A program made the translations under genes and the position numbers. The notes beneath the pieces were generated by a model, which had not been told where the DNA came from, did not search any database, and was given only the letters and a program-made list of their open reading frames with translations. A stretch of DNA of 64,000 nucleotides from Paenibacillus vini (GTDB taxonomy: Bacteria > Bacillota > Bacilli > Paenibacillales > Paenibacillaceae), in NCBI RefSeq assembly GCF_018403325.1, contig NZ_BOSL01000014.1, positions 1 through 64,000 on the forward strand, in the 5' to 3' direction. Positions 8,677 to 18,112 of the stretch are shown here, one piece after another; within the stretch, counting starts at the first letter, position 1, and every line of letters starts with the position of its first letter.

Positions 8677-8729
8677 ACTCAAGCTTACATAATCTATCAT
8701 CGTTAAACGTCAAAGGATGGTTGTGACTC

Positions 8730-9767
8730 ATGACAGCTTCGACTCAAGCTCCCAAATCCCGTTATCGTACCCGGCCGATAGCGGCTACGTTAATTTTGTT
8801 CGGCGGCGTCATTTTGCTGCTGTTCGCAATCGGGCTCTCCATCTCCGTTGGAGCGGCCAACATCAAGTTAGGAACGGTATGGAACTCATTGTTTCATTTT
8901 AACGGCAATTTGACGGAGCATCAGATTATTCTGGATATGCGGCTTCCGCGTGCGCTGGCTGCTGCATTAATCGGAGCGGCTTTAGCCGTCGCCGGTGCAA
9001 TCATGCAGGGGATGACCCGCAACCCGATGGCCGATTCCGGATTGCTGGGACTGAATTCCGGGGCAGGCCTCGCACTTGCTGTTTGCTTTGCGTTTTTTCC
9101 GAGCACTTCATTTCTGATGATGATGTTTTATTCGTTTGCGGGCGCGGCGGTCGGTGCCGGTCTGGTGTTTGGAATAGGCTTTATGTCCAAGGGAGGCATG
9201 ACCCCCGTCCGGCTGACTCTCGCCGGTGCGGCGGTAAGTATGCTTTTGGTCGCTCTGAGTGAAGGAATCGCTATTTATTTCAAGGTAGGTCAGGATCTCG
9301 CGTTTTGGTATGCGGGGGCGGTAACGGGAACGACCTGGACACAAATCGAAATCGTTGCTCCTTGGGTGGCTGTAGGGCTGGTCGGAGCATTTGCGCTGTC
9401 CAAGTCGATTACCCTGCTTAGCCTGGGCGATGAGGTGGCTACCGGCCTCGGTCAAAGAACCGGCTTGATCAAAGCGGTCAGTATGATTTTTGTCCTGATC
9501 CTTGCCGGGAGCGCGGTGTCGCTGGTTGGCGCCATCGGATTTGTGGGCCTCATGATCCCCCATATTGCAAGATTTCTCGTCGGAGTGGATTATCGCTGGG
9601 TAATCCCGTCGTCGGCAGTATTGGGCAGCTTACTTATGGTGTTCGCGGATATATTGGCGCGGATGGTCAATCCGCCTCATGAAGTGCCGATCGGCGCGCT
9701 GATTGCGGTGATCGGGGTACCGTTCTTCCTCTACCTGGCGTTGAAGCAGAAAGGGGGATTGGAATGA
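8730..9767 (+). CDS. FecCD-family siderophore ABC permease, first subunit
   Basis: A 345-residue iron-siderophore permease with about ten hydrophobic helices and the family motifs DMRLPRALAAALIGAALAVAGAIMQGMTRNPMADSGLLGLNSGAG and GLMIPHIARFLVG near the C-terminus. It would form the import channel with the downstream protein and be energised by a FhuC/YusV-type ATPase. It most resembles YfiZ/FeuB-type permeases. The ATG at 8730 has AAAGGATGG upstream. The Fur box upstream indicates iron control. Neither a substrate-binding lipoprotein nor an ATPase gene adjoins it. Confidence 0.88.
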   Translation: MTASTQAPKSRYRTRPIAATLILFGGVILLLFAIGLSISVGAANIKLGTVWNSLFHFNGNLTEHQIILDMRLPRALAAALIGAALAVAGAIMQGMTRNPMADSGLLGLNSGAGLALAVCFAFFPSTSFLMMMFYSFAGAAVGAGLVFGIGFMSKGGMTPVRLTLAGAAVSMLLVALSEGIAIYFKVGQDLAFWYAGAVTGTTWTQIEIVAPWVAVGLVGAFALSKSITLLSLGDEVATGLGQRTGLIKAVSMIFVLILAGSAVSLVGAIGFVGLMIPHIARFLVGVDYRWVIPSSAVLGSLLMVFADILARMVNPPHEVPIGALIAVIGVPFFLYLALKQKGGLE

Positions 9768-10798
9768 GCGCACCTGATTACTCGGCCCATCTGCGCAAAA
9801 AGGCGATCCGGGCCTACACCGTTATCGCTCTGTTTGCTGTTTTGATCCTCGTTGTCTTTATGATCAGTATGAATACGGGGGTCATCCGATTATCTCCCGG
9901 CGATGTGTTCAGAACCTTCTTCGGAATGGGAACGGCCAAGCAGGAACTTATTTTATATGATTTCAGACTGCCCCGGATCGTGATTTCCGTCCTGATCGGA
10001 ATGGGGATGGCGGTTTCCGGTTGTATTTTTCAAGGAATTTCACGCAATCCGTTGGCCGACCCAGGAATACTGGGTATCAATGCCGGTGCGGGTCTTGCCG
10101 TTACGTTGTTTATTTCGTTCTACCCAACGGCGGCCGCGGCACCTGTCTTTATGATGCCGTTTCTGGCCCTGTTAGGCTCAACAGCAGCAGCGGCTTTGAT
10201 CTATGTGCTTTCTTACAAGAAGCATTATGGGCTCCAGCCGATCCGTATGGTGCTGGTCGGTATTGCGCTTGCGGCTGGAATTAATGCAGCCATGATCATA
10301 TTACAGCTGCGCCTGCGTCCGGAAGACTATCAAATGCTGCAAGTATGGCTGGTGGGAAGCATTTGGGGGACGTCTTGGAAATATGTATTAGCTTTGCTGC
10401 CATGGATAGTTATTTTAATGCCTTATGTGTTTATCCGCGCCAGAGCATTAAATGTGCTGAGTCTCGGTGATCAGACGGCGACGGGGCTGGGAACTTCGAT
10501 CGAACGTTCCAGGCTGGGCCTGCTGGCCGCCGCAGTCGGTCTGACCGGTGCGTCGGTCGCGGTCGGCGGCGGAATCGCTTTTGTCGGCCTGATCGCTCCG
10601 CATTTGGCCAGACGTCTGGTGGGACCGAAGCATGAACATCTGCTTCCGGCTTCCGCTCTTGCCGGCGGTCTCCTGGTGATCGTCGGCGATACGCTGGGGA
10701 GATGGATTCTGCAGCCTGAAGAGATTCCTACGGGTATCGTGGTTGCCATCATCGGGGCCCCGTATTTCCTGTATTTGCTCACAAAGTCGAAAATCTGA
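9764..10798 (+). CDS. FecCD-family siderophore ABC permease, second subunit
   Basis: A 344-residue paralogue of the preceding protein, starting by ATGA overlap at 9764, so the two are made together. It carries RLPRIVISVLIGMGMAVSGCIFQGISRNPLADPGILGINAGAG and FVGLIAPHLARRLVG, the FecCD signatures, the latter being the loop that docks with the ATPase. It resembles YfhA/FeuC-type subunits. It ends 12 bases from a convergent gene; no clear terminator separates them. Confidence 0.88.
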   Translation: MSAPDYSAHLRKKAIRAYTVIALFAVLILVVFMISMNTGVIRLSPGDVFRTFFGMGTAKQELILYDFRLPRIVISVLIGMGMAVSGCIFQGISRNPLADPGILGINAGAGLAVTLFISFYPTAAAAPVFMMPFLALLGSTAAAALIYVLSYKKHYGLQPIRMVLVGIALAAGINAAMIILQLRLRPEDYQMLQVWLVGSIWGTSWKYVLALLPWIVILMPYVFIRARALNVLSLGDQTATGLGTSIERSRLGLLAAAVGLTGASVAVGGGIAFVGLIAPHLARRLVGPKHEHLLPASALAGGLLVIVGDTLGRWILQPEEIPTGIVVAIIGAPYFLYLLTKSKI

Positions 10799-10810
10799 CT
10801 GTGTACGTGT

Positions 10811-11740
10811 TCAGAATTGTTTGCTTGATTTCAATGCCGTCAAAGCTTCCTCCAATCCGGGATAAGTAAACGTGAAGCTGGCCTGGATTGCGGCTGCTGG
10901 AAGCACCTTTTGTCCTTTCAGCAGCAACATCGACATTTCTCCGAGGAGGAGCTTTAGAAGCGGACCCGGCAAAGGGAACCAGTTCGGGCGGTGATAGACG
11001 CGGCCGATGGAGGAGCCGAATTGTTGATTGGTAACAGGGTAGGGACTGACCGCATTTACCGGACCGGATATCGAGGGATGCTTGACGCAAAAGTCGATTA
11101 ACCGGATCTGGTCATGCAGATGAATCCAGGGTACCCATTGCCTTCCGGTGCCGATCTTTCCGCCGACTCCCAGCAAGAACGGGAGCCGCATCAGCGGGAA
11201 GGCGCCTCCGCTGTTTCCGAGGACGACTCCGGTCCGAAGCTTCACGAGCCGACGGCCGGCAAACCCTTCCTCTGCGGCGGCTTCCCACTGCTCGGTCACT
11301 TCAGAGAGGAAGTCGCTGCGCCCCTGTTCGCGCTGATCGTTTTCAGTGAATTCGCGACTGTAGGACGTCCCGTATATGCCTACGGCGGATGCTTGCACGA
11401 TGACCTCAGGACCAGGCGTGTACAGCTTGCTGAGCCGTGCAACTTCGCGGGTTGTCGTTAAACGGGATTCCAGAATGCTTCGTTTAGCCTTGGCGGTCCA
11501 CCGCTGGCTCAGCGTGGCTCCCGCGAGATTAACAAACACATGCGAGCCCTCCAGCGGGGAGGGGTCCTTCTTTAGTTCATCCCATGTCCAAAAGGTTGGT
11601 CCAGAGGTACGTCCCATGGCTTCCGGTGCATCTGTGGTTTTTGTTCTGGAGACGACCAATACTTCATGGCCTTCCTTCAACCAATAACTGCTCAACGCCC
11701 GTCCGATAAACCCGGTTCCCCCGAAAATAACGCATTTCAT
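10811..11740 (-). CDS. TIGR01777-family SDR epimerase-like oxidoreductase (YfhF-like)
   Basis: A 309-residue protein with a Rossmann nucleotide-binding start (KCVIFGGTGFIGRALS, residues 2-17), a central SDR-type region containing AVGIYGTS and FLSEVTEQWEAAA, and a C-terminal DUF1731-like tail (MLLLKGQKVLPAAAIQASFTFTYPGLEEAL). This is the architecture of TIGR01777 proteins such as B. subtilis YfhF, whose substrate is unknown. AGGGAGGA precedes the ATG. A perfect inverted repeat (11757-11778) sits directly upstream. Proximity to the FecCD pair parallels the yfhA-yfhF neighbourhood of Bacillus, as recalled. Confidence 0.85.
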   Translation of the reverse strand: MKCVIFGGTGFIGRALSSYWLKEGHEVLVVSRTKTTDAPEAMGRTSGPTFWTWDELKKDPSPLEGSHVFVNLAGATLSQRWTAKAKRSILESRLTTTREVARLSKLYTPGPEVIVQASAVGIYGTSYSREFTENDQREQGRSDFLSEVTEQWEAAAEEGFAGRRLVKLRTGVVLGNSGGAFPLMRLPFLLGVGGKIGTGRQWVPWIHLHDQIRLIDFCVKHPSISGPVNAVSPYPVTNQQFGSSIGRVYHRPNWFPLPGPLLKLLLGEMSMLLLKGQKVLPAAAIQASFTFTYPGLEEALTALKSSKQF

Positions 11741-11756
11741 GTCGCAATCCTCCCTA

Positions 11757-11778
11757 TTATGTAATCATGTTTACATAA
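11757..11778. promoter_or_regulatory. Perfect inverted repeat, operator candidate
   Basis: TTATGTAA and TTACATAA form a perfect 8-base inverted repeat separated by six bases, directly upstream of the ribosome site of the TIGR01777 gene and 17 bases from its ATG. Size and symmetry suit a dimeric helix-turn-helix repressor. The regulator is not identified. Confidence 0.5.
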
Positions 11779-11840
11779 AAACATCGTTCTTCTTTGTCTT
11801 TTACCTCTATTACACCGAACGGTTCATCCTGCTATAAAGC

Positions 11841-11877
11841 AAAAAACATCCGGTGCCTAGGTTCGTCAGGCCGGATG
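11841..11877 (-). terminator. Intrinsic terminator of the DUF2621 gene
   Basis: On the bottom strand a CATCCGG/CCGGATG stem (11871-11877 with 11847-11853) is followed by TTTTTTG. It lies 16 bases past the stop of the gene at 11894. Confidence 0.75.
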
Positions 11878-11893
11878 CATTTTTGTGCCGCAC

Positions 11894-12364
11894 TTATTTG
11901 TTCATCAAATGCCGGTAAGGCTGGTAATCGATCTGGTTCTTCTCCAGAAAGGTAATCAGAAACTTGTTGTCTCTTTTCGGGGTTGCAGAAATATATCCTT
12001 TGATGCAATGATCCCGAGTCACCTCGGAAGCCTTCTCCTCAAGCGCGATTCTGCCGATTTCGGCGGCAATCGAGTGCTTGGCGATATCGCGGAACGGCCC
12101 TGGTACAGGCTGTACCAGCATGGTCAAGAAAGCTTTGGCCTCGTCCGTCCATAAATGGCGGCTTGTTTCGACCCAGTGATTTTGCCAGTCCAGTTTAGAC
12201 TTGCCATCCGCTTTGGGAAGCACCTTCAAAAATTTGCGGAACATAAAAAATCCGCCGATGACCATTAACCCTAGCAGCACGAACCCCCAGAAGACAATAC
12301 TGTTTAAAAATAAGTTGCTCGGTCCCTCCGAAGACAGCGGGAGCAGCAAAGCGTTGTTCAGCAT
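11894..12364 (-). CDS. DUF2621-family membrane protein (YneK-like)
   Basis: A 156-residue protein with one N-terminal hydrophobic helix (about residues 18-42, NSIVFWGFVLLGLMVIGGFFMFRKF) and a conserved cytoplasmic part containing WTDEAKAFL..LVQPVPGPFRDIAKHSIAAEIGRIA. This resembles DUF2621 proteins such as Bacillus YneK; no activity is known to me. The ATG at 12364 was chosen because GAGGTG lies nine bases upstream; the frame stays open to 12466 but the extra 34 residues have no ribosome site and are not hydrophobic in the manner of a signal. Confidence 0.75.
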   Translation of the reverse strand: MLNNALLLPLSSEGPSNLFLNSIVFWGFVLLGLMVIGGFFMFRKFLKVLPKADGKSKLDWQNHWVETSRHLWTDEAKAFLTMLVQPVPGPFRDIAKHSIAAEIGRIALEEKASEVTRDHCIKGYISATPKRDNKFLITFLEKNQIDYQPYRHLMNK

Positions 12365-12580
12365 GGACTTCACACCTCGATATTCTTCATGTGATATTTG
12401 TAATTGATAAAAATTATACCGTATTTCCACGATTATTTCGACACTTCTATAGATTCGGAGGAACATTTATTAGGACCCTTCCAAATGTTTCGGCATTGTC
12501 CGCCTACGCTAGCTTTATTTCGATTTTCAAGATAAAATAGGGTTGTTTAGCGATTTACTGTCCAAAAGGGGGAAAAGAAA

Positions 12581-13693
12581 ATGCTTAAAATAGGCTCCCA
12601 TGTCTCATTCTCGGACAAAGGGCTGTTAAGCGCAACTGCGGAGGCCGCTTCTTACGGCTCCAGCTCGTTTATGATATATACCGGTGCACCGCAAAATACG
12701 CGGCGCAAACCGATCGAATCGATGAATATCGAAGCTGGGAAAGCGGCGATGGAGGCAGCCGGAATCGACGAAATCGTCGTCCATGCCCCTTACATTATTA
12801 ATCTCGGGTCCTATAAATCGAATACGTATCAGCTTGCGGTCGATTTCTTGCAGGAGGAGATCCGCCGGACCCATGCCCTTGGCGTGCGCAACATCGTGCT
12901 GCACCCAGGAGCTTTTACCGATAAAGACGCCGAATACGGCGTGGAACGGATTGCCGAAGGCTTAAATGAAGTGCTGAACGGCACGAATGAAACGGACGTC
13001 AACATTGCGCTCGAGACGATGGCAGGCAAAGGTACCGAGGTCGGACGCAGCTTCGAAGAGATCGCGGCGATCATTGATAAGGTGCAGCACAACGAACGGC
13101 TGACCATTTGCATGGACACCTGCCATATTCATGACGCTGGCTATGACATCGTGAATGATCTTGATGGCGTGCTTCGCCAGTTTGATGATCTTATCGGACT
13201 TAACCGGCTTGCGGTCGTTCATATCAATGACAGCAAGAATCCGATCGGCGCGCACAAAGACCGCCATACTCCAATCGGAACGGGTTGGATCGGTTTTGAA
13301 GCGATTAACCGGGTCGTTCACCATGAGGCGCTGCAAGGGCGGCCTTTCATTCTCGAGACACCTTGGGTAGGCAAAGACGCCAAAACCCAGCGTCCGATGT
13401 ACGAAATGGAAATCGCATTGCTCCGGGGCGAGGTTGCCGCGCGATTTGGCGAGAATGTGCTCACCGAAATAGAGCAGCTCGGGTCCTTTTTTGCCGGACA
13501 AGACATTCATCCGCGGGCTTTTGTGCTTGATACATGGAACTTGCTCAAGAGCGACGCCAAGGCGAAAAAGGCGGATCCGCGCGAGCCGATGGAACGACTG
13601 TACGATCTCATAGCCGCAGCGAATTTGTTCCCGGATTATAACGAGGAGCAGATTAATCAGCGCCTGCTGGCCTGGCTGTCTACAGGGCATTGA
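12581..13693 (+). CDS. nfo: Endonuclease IV (apurinic/apyrimidinic endonuclease)
   Basis: A 370-residue class II AP endonuclease that nicks DNA 5' of abasic sites in base excision repair. All nine metal ligands of the TIM-barrel trizinc site can be placed: His68, His108, Glu145, Asp179, His182, His214, Asp227, His229 and Glu259, with signatures [18 protein letters not shown] and [11 protein letters not shown]. The barrel ends near residue 285; about 85 further residues ([14 protein letters not shown]...LLAWLSTGH) make it longer than the usual 280-300. GGGGGAAAAGAAA precedes the ATG. The gene stands alone. Confidence 0.93.
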   Translation: MLKIGSHVSFSDKGLLSATAEAASYGSSSFMIYTGAPQNTRRKPIESMNIEAGKAAMEAAGIDEIVVHAPYIINLGSYKSNTYQLAVDFLQEEIRRTHALGVRNIVLHPGAFTDKDAEYGVERIAEGLNEVLNGTNETDVNIALETMAGKGTEVGRSFEEIAAIIDKVQHNERLTICMDTCHIHDAGYDIVNDLDGVLRQFDDLIGLNRLAVVHINDSKNPIGAHKDRHTPIGTGWIGFEAINRVVHHEALQGRPFILETPWVGKDAKTQRPMYEMEIALLRGEVAARFGENVLTEIEQLGSFFAGQDIHPRAFVLDTWNLLKSDAKAKKADPREPMERLYDLIAAANLFPDYNEEQINQRLLAWLSTGH

Positions 13694-13745
13694 TCGTATT
13701 CGTTGCCAACAGATACACATAAGACACAGGGGGATTTAGAAAACG

Positions 13746-14645
13746 ATGGATACACACGTAAAAACGGGCGGACGCCCTGTTAAACCATATGAGAACAATC
13801 GGGCGCGGATGCTGATATCCTGTCCCGACGGCCCCGGCATCGTAGCCGCGGTGTCGCAATTTCTCCATGAACACGGCGCGAACATCGTTCAGTCGGACCA
13901 GTATACGATGGATCCGGAGGGCGGCATGTTTTTCATGCGGATCGAATTCGACCTGGAGCAATTGGAAGACCGGGTGGACGGGCTGAAAGAAGATTTCGGG
14001 TCTATCGCGGACAAGTTCGAGATGCAGTGGAATCTGTATCAGCTTAGCCATAAGAAAAAACTGGCCATCTTCGTTTCCAAGGAAGACCATTGCCTGGTCG
14101 AGCTGTTGTGGCAGTGGCAGGCCGGAGATCTGGATGCAGAGATTTCTATGGTCGTCAGTAACCATCCCGACATGAAGGAATACGTGGAATCCTTCGGAAT
14201 TCCGTACCATCATATCCCGGTTACGCCGGATACGAAACCTGAAGCCGAGCAGAAGCAGCTTGACCTCGTCAACGGAAAGGTCGATTTGATCGTGCTGGCA
14301 AGATATATGCAGATCGTATCTCCAGCCCTGATTCAGCCGTACCGGAACCGGATCATCAACATCCATCATTCCTTCCTTCCGGCATTTGTCGGTGGCAAAC
14401 CGTACGCCCAGGCCTATGAACGCGGTGTGAAAATCATCGGCGCTACCGCCCACTACGTAACGGAGGAACTGGATGGGGGACCGATCATCGAGCAGGACGT
14501 TCAGCGGGTTAGCCACCGCGATAATGTCAGCGAGTTGAAACGGATCGGCCGGACGATCGAACGTGTCGTGCTGGCTAGAGCCGTGAAGTGGCACATCGAG
14601 GACCGGATTCTCGTGCATCAGAACAAAACCGTCGTATTTAATTAA
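13746..14645 (+). CDS. purU: Formyltetrahydrofolate deformylase
   Basis: A 299-residue PurU: an N-terminal ACT domain (residues 20-95, RMLISCPDGPGIVAAVSQFL) and a C-terminal formyltransferase-fold domain (105-290). The catalytic triad expected for the fold is visible as Asn205 and His207 in NIHHSFLPAF and Asp243 in TEELDGGPII. It hydrolyses 10-formyl-THF to formate and THF, balancing one-carbon pools. GGGGGATT precedes the ATG. It is monocistronic and followed by a strong terminator. Confidence 0.93.
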   Translation: MDTHVKTGGRPVKPYENNRARMLISCPDGPGIVAAVSQFLHEHGANIVQSDQYTMDPEGGMFFMRIEFDLEQLEDRVDGLKEDFGSIADKFEMQWNLYQLSHKKKLAIFVSKEDHCLVELLWQWQAGDLDAEISMVVSNHPDMKEYVESFGIPYHHIPVTPDTKPEAEQKQLDLVNGKVDLIVLARYMQIVSPALIQPYRNRIINIHHSFLPAFVGGKPYAQAYERGVKIIGATAHYVTEELDGGPIIEQDVQRVSHRDNVSELKRIGRTIERVVLARAVKWHIEDRILVHQNKTVVFN

Positions 14646-14667
14646 AAAGCTTGATACAGATCAACCA

Positions 14668-14709
14668 ACCGCGCGGCAGACAGGAGTTCACATGCCGCGC
14701 GGTTTTTGT
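14668..14709 (+). terminator. Intrinsic terminator after purU
   Basis: A perfect 10-base stem ACCGCGCGGC/GCCGCGCGGT (14668-14677 with 14694-14703) with a 16-base loop is followed by TTTTTGTTTT. Confidence 0.9.
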
Positions 14710-14795
14710 TTTCGGGGTAACTTTTTTATCCCGGTTTTCGTTTAGGGTATGAAGGGGATTCAGGCAAATACATATCGGAGAGAGGGGAACGTCCT

Positions 14796-17174
14796 GTGCT
14801 TTTTTCAATAAAACGATGCTCGGCCATTGTCCTGTTCGTGCTTGCAGTCATGACTGGGCTCGGAGCTTTTGTTCCGCAGCCGGCTTTCGCGGCGGGACCG
14901 GCGATCGGCATTCAAACCGAGGTCGGCTTTGAGGGCAATGTGAAAATGAATGAATGGAGCCCGTTGACCATTACTCTGAACAGTAACACGGACGTGTCCG
15001 GGGAGCTTGTGGTTCAGGTCGAAGATCCTTATAACGGGACGAGCGTATCCCATATAAAAAAGGTCGATTTGCCGGCAGGAACGACCAAGGCTGTCACGTT
15101 CGGCATCTTGGGCAGCAGCTTTGACAATAAGAACAATGAAATTCGTTTTTACGAAGGCTCGGCCGAGTCGGGCAAATATATTCCTTTTTCCACCGGCAAG
15201 CCTTATTTGCTTAGCTCCATCAATCGAAATACGCTGATCGGCACATTGGCAGGCGATCCCGACAGCATGAATTTTTTGGCAGCTTTGAACGGTACCGGGA
15301 ATAATGCAGGCATCATCCCTTTGAAAGGCGAGCAAATCCCCGTAGATGGGGTATTGCTTTCGAGCTTGGATGTGCTCGTGTTGAATAATTACCCGACAGA
15401 CACCCTGAACGACAAGCAAATTGAAGCCGTTCGCTCATGGGTGAACCTGGGAGGAACGCTGGTGCTTGGCGGGGGCCAAGGCTACGCCAAAACGGCTCAA
15501 GGGTTCGAAGACTTGTCTCCCGTAGAATTCAAAGGAAGCGCGGATGTCCGCTCCTTCCCCGAGTTGGTGCAAATCGGAGGCAAGCCGCTGTCTTTAAGTG
15601 AACCCTTTCCCGTATCTTCCGCGGTCGTGAAAGAGGGGGCCCGGGCGGATATCTCGTCCGAATCGCTGCCTTTGTTTGCTTCCTGGGCTTCAGGTAAGGG
15701 CAGGGTTATATACGCCGCCTATGATATGGCGATGGAGCCCCTGCATAGCTGGGGCGGGCATGCAGCAGTATGGAATACGGTACTAAAAGAAGAATTGTCA
15801 GCGAATTCCGGCACAATGGGAGGCTGGGTCTCCGGGACGAACATGATGTCAGGCGTAAGCTACTTGCTGGATCTGTTCCCGTCGTTGACGCTGCCTCCAT
15901 TCTCCCTGCTGCTTTGGCTATTGCTGGGATATGCCGTTATCGTAGCTCCTGTGTTGTATTACGTGCTTAAGAGATTCGATAAGCGGGAATGGTCCTGGGG
16001 GCTTATTCCGCTGATTGCGGTCATTGCCAGCGTCGGTATTTACGTTGCCGGCACCTCCGGTAAATCAAGCGTACGCACGCATACGCTCAGCATTGTGGAG
16101 CTCGACGGCAAGGGACAGGCTACGCGGTCTGCAGCCACCGCCTTGTTCGTACCGCGCGGCGGCACTTACAATTTGACCTTCGCGGCCGGTACTTACGTTT
16201 CCGTTACACGAGAGGACGGGCTATTGGGAGGCGGGCAATCGGGAGGAGCCAACCGGCAGTTGATTCGGGTAAATCCGGAGGCGACGGATGTGAAATTGAG
16301 AGATATGACGCACCGTTCGATTGCCAAGCTATGGATGAGTAAATCGGAACCGCTCCAATCCGGAGCGATGAAGATTGAGGTTTCCTATGATGACAAGGGC
16401 AATCTGCAGGGTACGGTTACGAACGGAACCAACGGTGATTTGAGCGATGGAGCCTTGCTGGCCGGAGGGAAAGTGTATGCATTGGGAGAGATTCCTAAAG
16501 GGAAATCGGTTCCGGTTCCCCCTTCCATTGCATCCGTAGTATATCAAGATTACGGTTCAGCTTTGTTTCCCCATACCTCGACCTCGGGTAGAAACGACGA
16601 TTATTTGCTCGAACGTCAACGTGGAATGATCAATCAATATGTAGGTACGGGGTTAGTCTCCGGCAATCCCGTATTTCTCGCCTGGAACAAGGAAGAACTG
16701 GGTGAATATAAAGTCAACGGCAAGGTAGCGGCCTCTGAGCAGCTAAATATGATTGTGCAGGCTTTTTCGCCAAGCTTCACCCATAACGGCGAAATGGCGA
16801 TTCCATTTGGACTAATCGCTGCAAAGGTTACTGAAACGACATCCAAAGAATGGGCAAGCGAGGGGCCCGGCAGGGTGAATATGTCGCCCGGCGATATTAC
16901 ATTGGAGTACGAATTGCCGAAAAACAAGGATATTCATTATTCGAATTTGGAGCTGCGCTGGACTTATTCGGGTGATCAGACGAGCGCGATGATTTGGAAT
17001 TGGGATAGTGGGGCATGGGAAAAGCTGGACGGATTGAACAAATACCAGGCTGAATTCTCCACAACCGCAAAATCCTATTTACAAAACGGGTACTTGAAAA
17101 TCAAAATTACGGCCGGAGAATGGGATTCCTTCGACCTCCCGGAAATCGCCCTGAAAGGAGAGGCCGGCAAATGA
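14796..17174 (+). CDS. Large secreted/membrane-anchored protein of the ABC-MoxR-VWA cluster
   Basis: A 792-residue protein with a signal peptide (hydrophobic core then FVPQPAFA-AGP near residue 33), an extracellular N-terminal half with a beta domain and a GATase-1-like fold segment (SSLDVLVLNNYPTDTLNDKQIEAVRSWVNLGGTLVLGGG), two membrane helices near 370-395 and 403-423, and a second beta-rich extracellular part. The GATase-like piece lacks an obvious catalytic Cys and probably serves as a structural or binding domain, as in other proteins of VWA clusters. Start GTG at 14796 follows GAGAGGGGAA. The stop overlaps the ABC ATPase start. Function is unknown; it is probably the surface component of the transporter. 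Confidence 0.65.
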   Translation: MLFSIKRCSAIVLFVLAVMTGLGAFVPQPAFAAGPAIGIQTEVGFEGNVKMNEWSPLTITLNSNTDVSGELVVQVEDPYNGTSVSHIKKVDLPAGTTKAVTFGILGSSFDNKNNEIRFYEGSAESGKYIPFSTGKPYLLSSINRNTLIGTLAGDPDSMNFLAALNGTGNNAGIIPLKGEQIPVDGVLLSSLDVLVLNNYPTDTLNDKQIEAVRSWVNLGGTLVLGGGQGYAKTAQGFEDLSPVEFKGSADVRSFPELVQIGGKPLSLSEPFPVSSAVVKEGARADISSESLPLFASWASGKGRVIYAAYDMAMEPLHSWGGHAAVWNTVLKEELSANSGTMGGWVSGTNMMSGVSYLLDLFPSLTLPPFSLLLWLLLGYAVIVAPVLYYVLKRFDKREWSWGLIPLIAVIASVGIYVAGTSGKSSVRTHTLSIVELDGKGQATRSAATALFVPRGGTYNLTFAAGTYVSVTREDGLLGGGQSGGANRQLIRVNPEATDVKLRDMTHRSIAKLWMSKSEPLQSGAMKIEVSYDDKGNLQGTVTNGTNGDLSDGALLAGGKVYALGEIPKGKSVPVPPSIASVVYQDYGSALFPHTSTSGRNDDYLLERQRGMINQYVGTGLVSGNPVFLAWNKEELGEYKVNGKVAASEQLNMIVQAFSPSFTHNGEMAIPFGLIAAKVTETTSKEWASEGPGRVNMSPGDITLEYELPKNKDIHYSNLELRWTYSGDQTSAMIWNWDSGAWEKLDGLNKYQAEFSTTAKSYLQNGYLKIKITAGEWDSFDLPEIALKGEAGK

Positions 17175-18112
17175 TTGAAATTCAAAATTTGACGAAAACC
17201 TATGGCGGGTTTGATGCCCTGAAGAATGTCAATCTGTCGATTTCCAAAGGAACCGTGTTTGGCTTTGTGGGCCCGAACGGAGCCGGGAAGACAACTACGA
17301 TGTCCATTTTGGCTACTTTGCTCGCACCTACCTCAGGAAGCGCGAGGGTCGGTGGATTCGAGGTGACGGAACAGCCGCACGAGGTTCGCAAAAGAATCGG
17401 CTACATGCCGGACTTTTTTGGCGTATATGATCAGTTCAAGACGACGGAATATCTGCATTTCTATGGTGCAAGCTACGGGATTCCGCGTGCGGAGCGGGAG
17501 CAATTAATCCCGCAGTTGCTGGAGCTCGTCAATTTAAGCGACAAAAAAGATGCTTATGTGGATAGCTTGTCGCGCGGCATGAAGCAGCGCCTGTGCCTGG
17601 CCCGCTGTCTTGTACATGATCCCGAAGTGCTCATTCTGGATGAGCCGGCTTCGGGACTTGATCCCCGCGCCCGGATTGAAATGCGGGAAATTCTGAAGGA
17701 ATTGAAGCTGATGGGCAAAACGATCATTATTTCGTCCCATATTTTACCGGAGCTTGCGGAAATGGTGGATGAGATTGGCGTGATCGAGCACGGGGTCATG
17801 GTCGCCCAAGGCAAAGTGAGTGAAATACAAAACCGGCTTAGAGTAAAAAGAGTGCTTCATATCCGTGTGCTCGATCGTGCGGAGGAACTGGCGGAGCGGC
17901 TTCGGGACGAGGCGCATGTCAGCCAGGTGTTTCATGATGAGACCGGCGTCCACGTACACTTCGGCGGCGGCGATGCCGAGCAGTCCCGGTTACTTGGCGG
18001 CATGATTTCAGCCGGGTATCAGGTGATATCTTTTCATGAGGCGCAAAGCAATCTGGAGGACGTATTCCTTGAGATTACGAAAGGGGGAGCCGATCATGAA
18101 CAAATGGCGTAG
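17171..18112 (+). CDS. ABC-2-type transporter ATP-binding protein
   Basis: A 313-residue ABC ATPase with Walker A GPNGAGKT (34-41), signature LSRGMKQRL, Walker B VLILDEPASGLDP and the switch His in ISSHI, plus a C-terminal extension of about 85 residues typical of exporter ATPases of the CcmA/NatA group. The ATG at 17171 overlaps the previous stop (ATGA). It powers the permease encoded next, and the overlaps at both ends imply a fixed stoichiometry with the 792-residue protein and the permease. Confidence 0.9.
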   Translation: MIEIQNLTKTYGGFDALKNVNLSISKGTVFGFVGPNGAGKTTTMSILATLLAPTSGSARVGGFEVTEQPHEVRKRIGYMPDFFGVYDQFKTTEYLHFYGASYGIPRAEREQLIPQLLELVNLSDKKDAYVDSLSRGMKQRLCLARCLVHDPEVLILDEPASGLDPRARIEMREILKELKLMGKTIIISSHILPELAEMVDEIGVIEHGVMVAQGKVSEIQNRLRVKRVLHIRVLDRAEELAERLRDEAHVSQVFHDETGVHVHFGGGDAEQSRLLGGMISAGYQVISFHEAQSNLEDVFLEITKGGADHEQMA

